DNA of 64,000 bases from the NCBI RefSeq assembly GCF_013403865.1, contig NZ_JABFDK010000003.1:62001-126000 (forward strand), written 5' to 3'. Shown piece after piece: positions 63,178-64,000 of this stretch. Made by a program: the position numbers and the translations under genes. The notes beneath the pieces were generated by a model. The model did no database searches and was not told where the DNA came from. It saw nothing but the letters and a program-made list of their open reading frames with translations. How positions within the stretch are numbered: position 1 is the stretch's first letter; each line of letters opens with the position of its first letter. This stretch comes from Winogradskyella costae. GTDB taxonomy: Bacteria > Bacteroidota > Bacteroidia > Flavobacteriales > Flavobacteriaceae.

Positions 63178-63744
63178 ATGGCAAGTACTTCAGATATTAG
63201 AAACGGATTATGTATTAGATATAACAATGATATCTACAAGATTGTTGAATTTCTTCATGTAAAACCAGGAAAAGGTCCTGCTTTTGTAAGAACAAAAATG
63301 AAAAGTGTTACCAACGGTAAAGTATTAGATAATACGTTTTCTGCGGGACATAAGATTGAAGATGTTCGTGTTGAAACTCATAAATTTCAATATTTATATA
63401 ATGATGGTGAATTTTATCATTTTATGAATGAAGCAGATTATACACAAATCAGGTTATTAGAATCTGCAATTGATAGAACGGATTTAATGAAAGAAGGAGA
63501 AGTGGTAACTATTCAGATTAATACTGAAGATAATATGCCGCTATCTGTAGACTTACCAGCTTCTGTGGTGTTAGAAGTTGTAGCTACAGAACCAGGAGTC
63601 AAAGGAAATACAGCTACGAATGCTACGAAACCAGCAACTGTTGAGTCTGGTGCAGAAGTTAATGTGCCTTTATTTATTAATGAAGGAGATAAGATTAAGG
63701 TAGAAACAGAAAAAGGAACTTACAAAGAGCGTATTAAAGAATAA
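63178..63744 (+). CDS. efp: Elongation factor P
   Basis: A 188-residue EF-P, which rescues ribosomes stalled at proline runs. Domain I (ASTSDIRNGLCIRYNNDIYKIVEFLHVKPGKGPAF, read in parts) has Lys32 in PGKGPA, the site corresponding to the modified residue of E. coli EF-P; domains II and III follow, with GNTATNATKPATVESGAEVNVPLFI near the end. Whether the Lys is modified in this organism is unknown. Placed between lpxA and a second LpxD-like gene, an arrangement found in relatives. Confidence 0.97.
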   Translation: MASTSDIRNGLCIRYNNDIYKIVEFLHVKPGKGPAFVRTKMKSVTNGKVLDNTFSAGHKIEDVRVETHKFQYLYNDGEFYHFMNEADYTQIRLLESAIDRTDLMKEGEVVTIQINTEDNMPLSVDLPASVVLEVVATEPGVKGNTATNATKPATVESGAEVNVPLFINEGDKIKVETEKGTYKERIKE

Positions 63745-63789
63745 CTTAGTTTGCAGTTACAGTCTGCTTTTAGCGGACTGCAAACTGAG
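63745..63789 (+). promoter_or_regulatory. Strong hairpin after efp with an alternative inner pairing
   Basis: CTTAGTTTGCAG (63745-63756) pairs with CTGCAAACTGAG (63778-63789), a 12-bp stem with one G-U pair. The enclosed CAGTCTGC (63760-63767) can instead pair with GCGGACTG (63773-63780), so the two stems compete. No T-run follows, so it is not a standard terminator. AAACTGAG recurs directly downstream (63803-63810). Confidence 0.6.
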
Positions 63790-63811
63790 GCTGAAAACTG
63801 TAAACTGAGAA

Positions 63812-64000
63812 ATGAAATTCCCCAAACCACATACTTTAAAGCAAATTGCAACCTTAATTGATTGTGAATTTAGAGGTTCAGAAGATTTTGAAATCTTAGG
63901 TATTAATGAAATTCATGTTGTAGAACCTGGGGATATTGTTTTTGTAGACCATCCTAAATATTACGATAAGGCTTTAGAATCAGCTGCAACAATAATTTTA
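63812..64000 (+). CDS. Second LpxD-like N-acyltransferase, partial
   Basis: The first 63 codons of a gene cut by the window edge. MKFPKPHTLKQIATLIDCEF and INEIHVVEPGDIVFVDHPKYY match the N-terminal uridine-binding domain of LpxD-family proteins. From memory, flavobacteria often carry such a second LpxD-like protein after efp. It differs clearly from the complete lpxD at 59.7 kb. The start is the first ATG after the efp hairpin; the hexapeptide part is beyond the window. Confidence 0.8.
   Translation, partial: MKFPKPHTLKQIATLIDCEFRGSEDFEILGINEIHVVEPGDIVFVDHPKYYDKALESAATIIL

Overview
The window is AT-rich chromosomal DNA from a member of the Flavobacteriaceae (phylum Bacteroidota). Several signs support this: the Bacteroidota -7 promoter motif TAnnTTTG sits ahead of many genes; there is a type IX secretion (T9SS) regulator of the PorX type and a very large protein with a C-terminal T9SS sorting domain; lpxC is fused to fabZ; and the ald/tsaE/porX/HD/lpxD/lpxC-fabZ/lpxA/efp order is of a flavobacterial kind. 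I see no rRNA, tRNA or CRISPR array.

Layout. 1-5.2 kb: a single-domain response regulator with a multi-PAS histidine kinase, two small unknown genes and a strong terminator. 5.2-6.9 kb: a secreted unknown protein and a decayed lipoprotein gene. 6.9-21.2 kb: housekeeping genes (ychF, a GT-C type membrane glycosyltransferase, parE, a small membrane protein coupled into a parE-X-parC operon, parC, a TerC-family protein, a lipoprotein, an XRE regulator divergent from an M14 peptidase, an Lrp-type regulator, a DinB-like protein, aroB, proline dehydrogenase). 21.3-53.5 kb: a Wzx/Wzy-type surface polysaccharide locus, mostly on the minus strand. 53.6-64 kb: alanine dehydrogenase, membrane and small peptides, tsaE, porX, an HD-domain protein, then lipid A genes lpxD, lpxC-fabZ, lpxA, efp and the start of a second LpxD-like gene cut by the window edge.

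The polysaccharide locus can be read as a pathway. A PglF-like dehydratase and PglE-like aminotransferase should make a UDP-4-amino-sugar; a PglC-like phosphosugar transferase loads the first sugar on the lipid carrier; four GT4 and one GT2 enzymes extend the unit; Wzx flips it, Wzy polymerises it, and Wza/Wzc export it and control chain length. UDP-glucose dehydrogenase and a UDP-glucuronate 4-epimerase supply uronic acids. Two AsnB-type amidotransferases could amidate uronic acids, and an ATP-grasp/HAD pair on the opposite strand sits where a sugar N-acetyltransferase might be expected. These last two ideas are inference.

Between the GT2 gene and a 1,869-residue pectate-lyase-like T9SS cargo protein lies a mobile-element graveyard: the 3' third of a decayed asnB paralogue joined to the 5' part of a decayed IS982-type transposase, then a decayed IS200/IS605 TnpA in which one stop codon appears to fall on the catalytic tyrosine. 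An intact asnB paralogue lies on the far side of the giant gene. Other points of interest are a three-fold tandem repeat of the lpxA leader including its start codon, repeated TTAC-N4-GTAA boxes over both divergent promoters of the XRE/M14 pair, a 48-residue secreted peptide overlapping the next gene, and a recent 426-bp-period duplication inside the giant gene.
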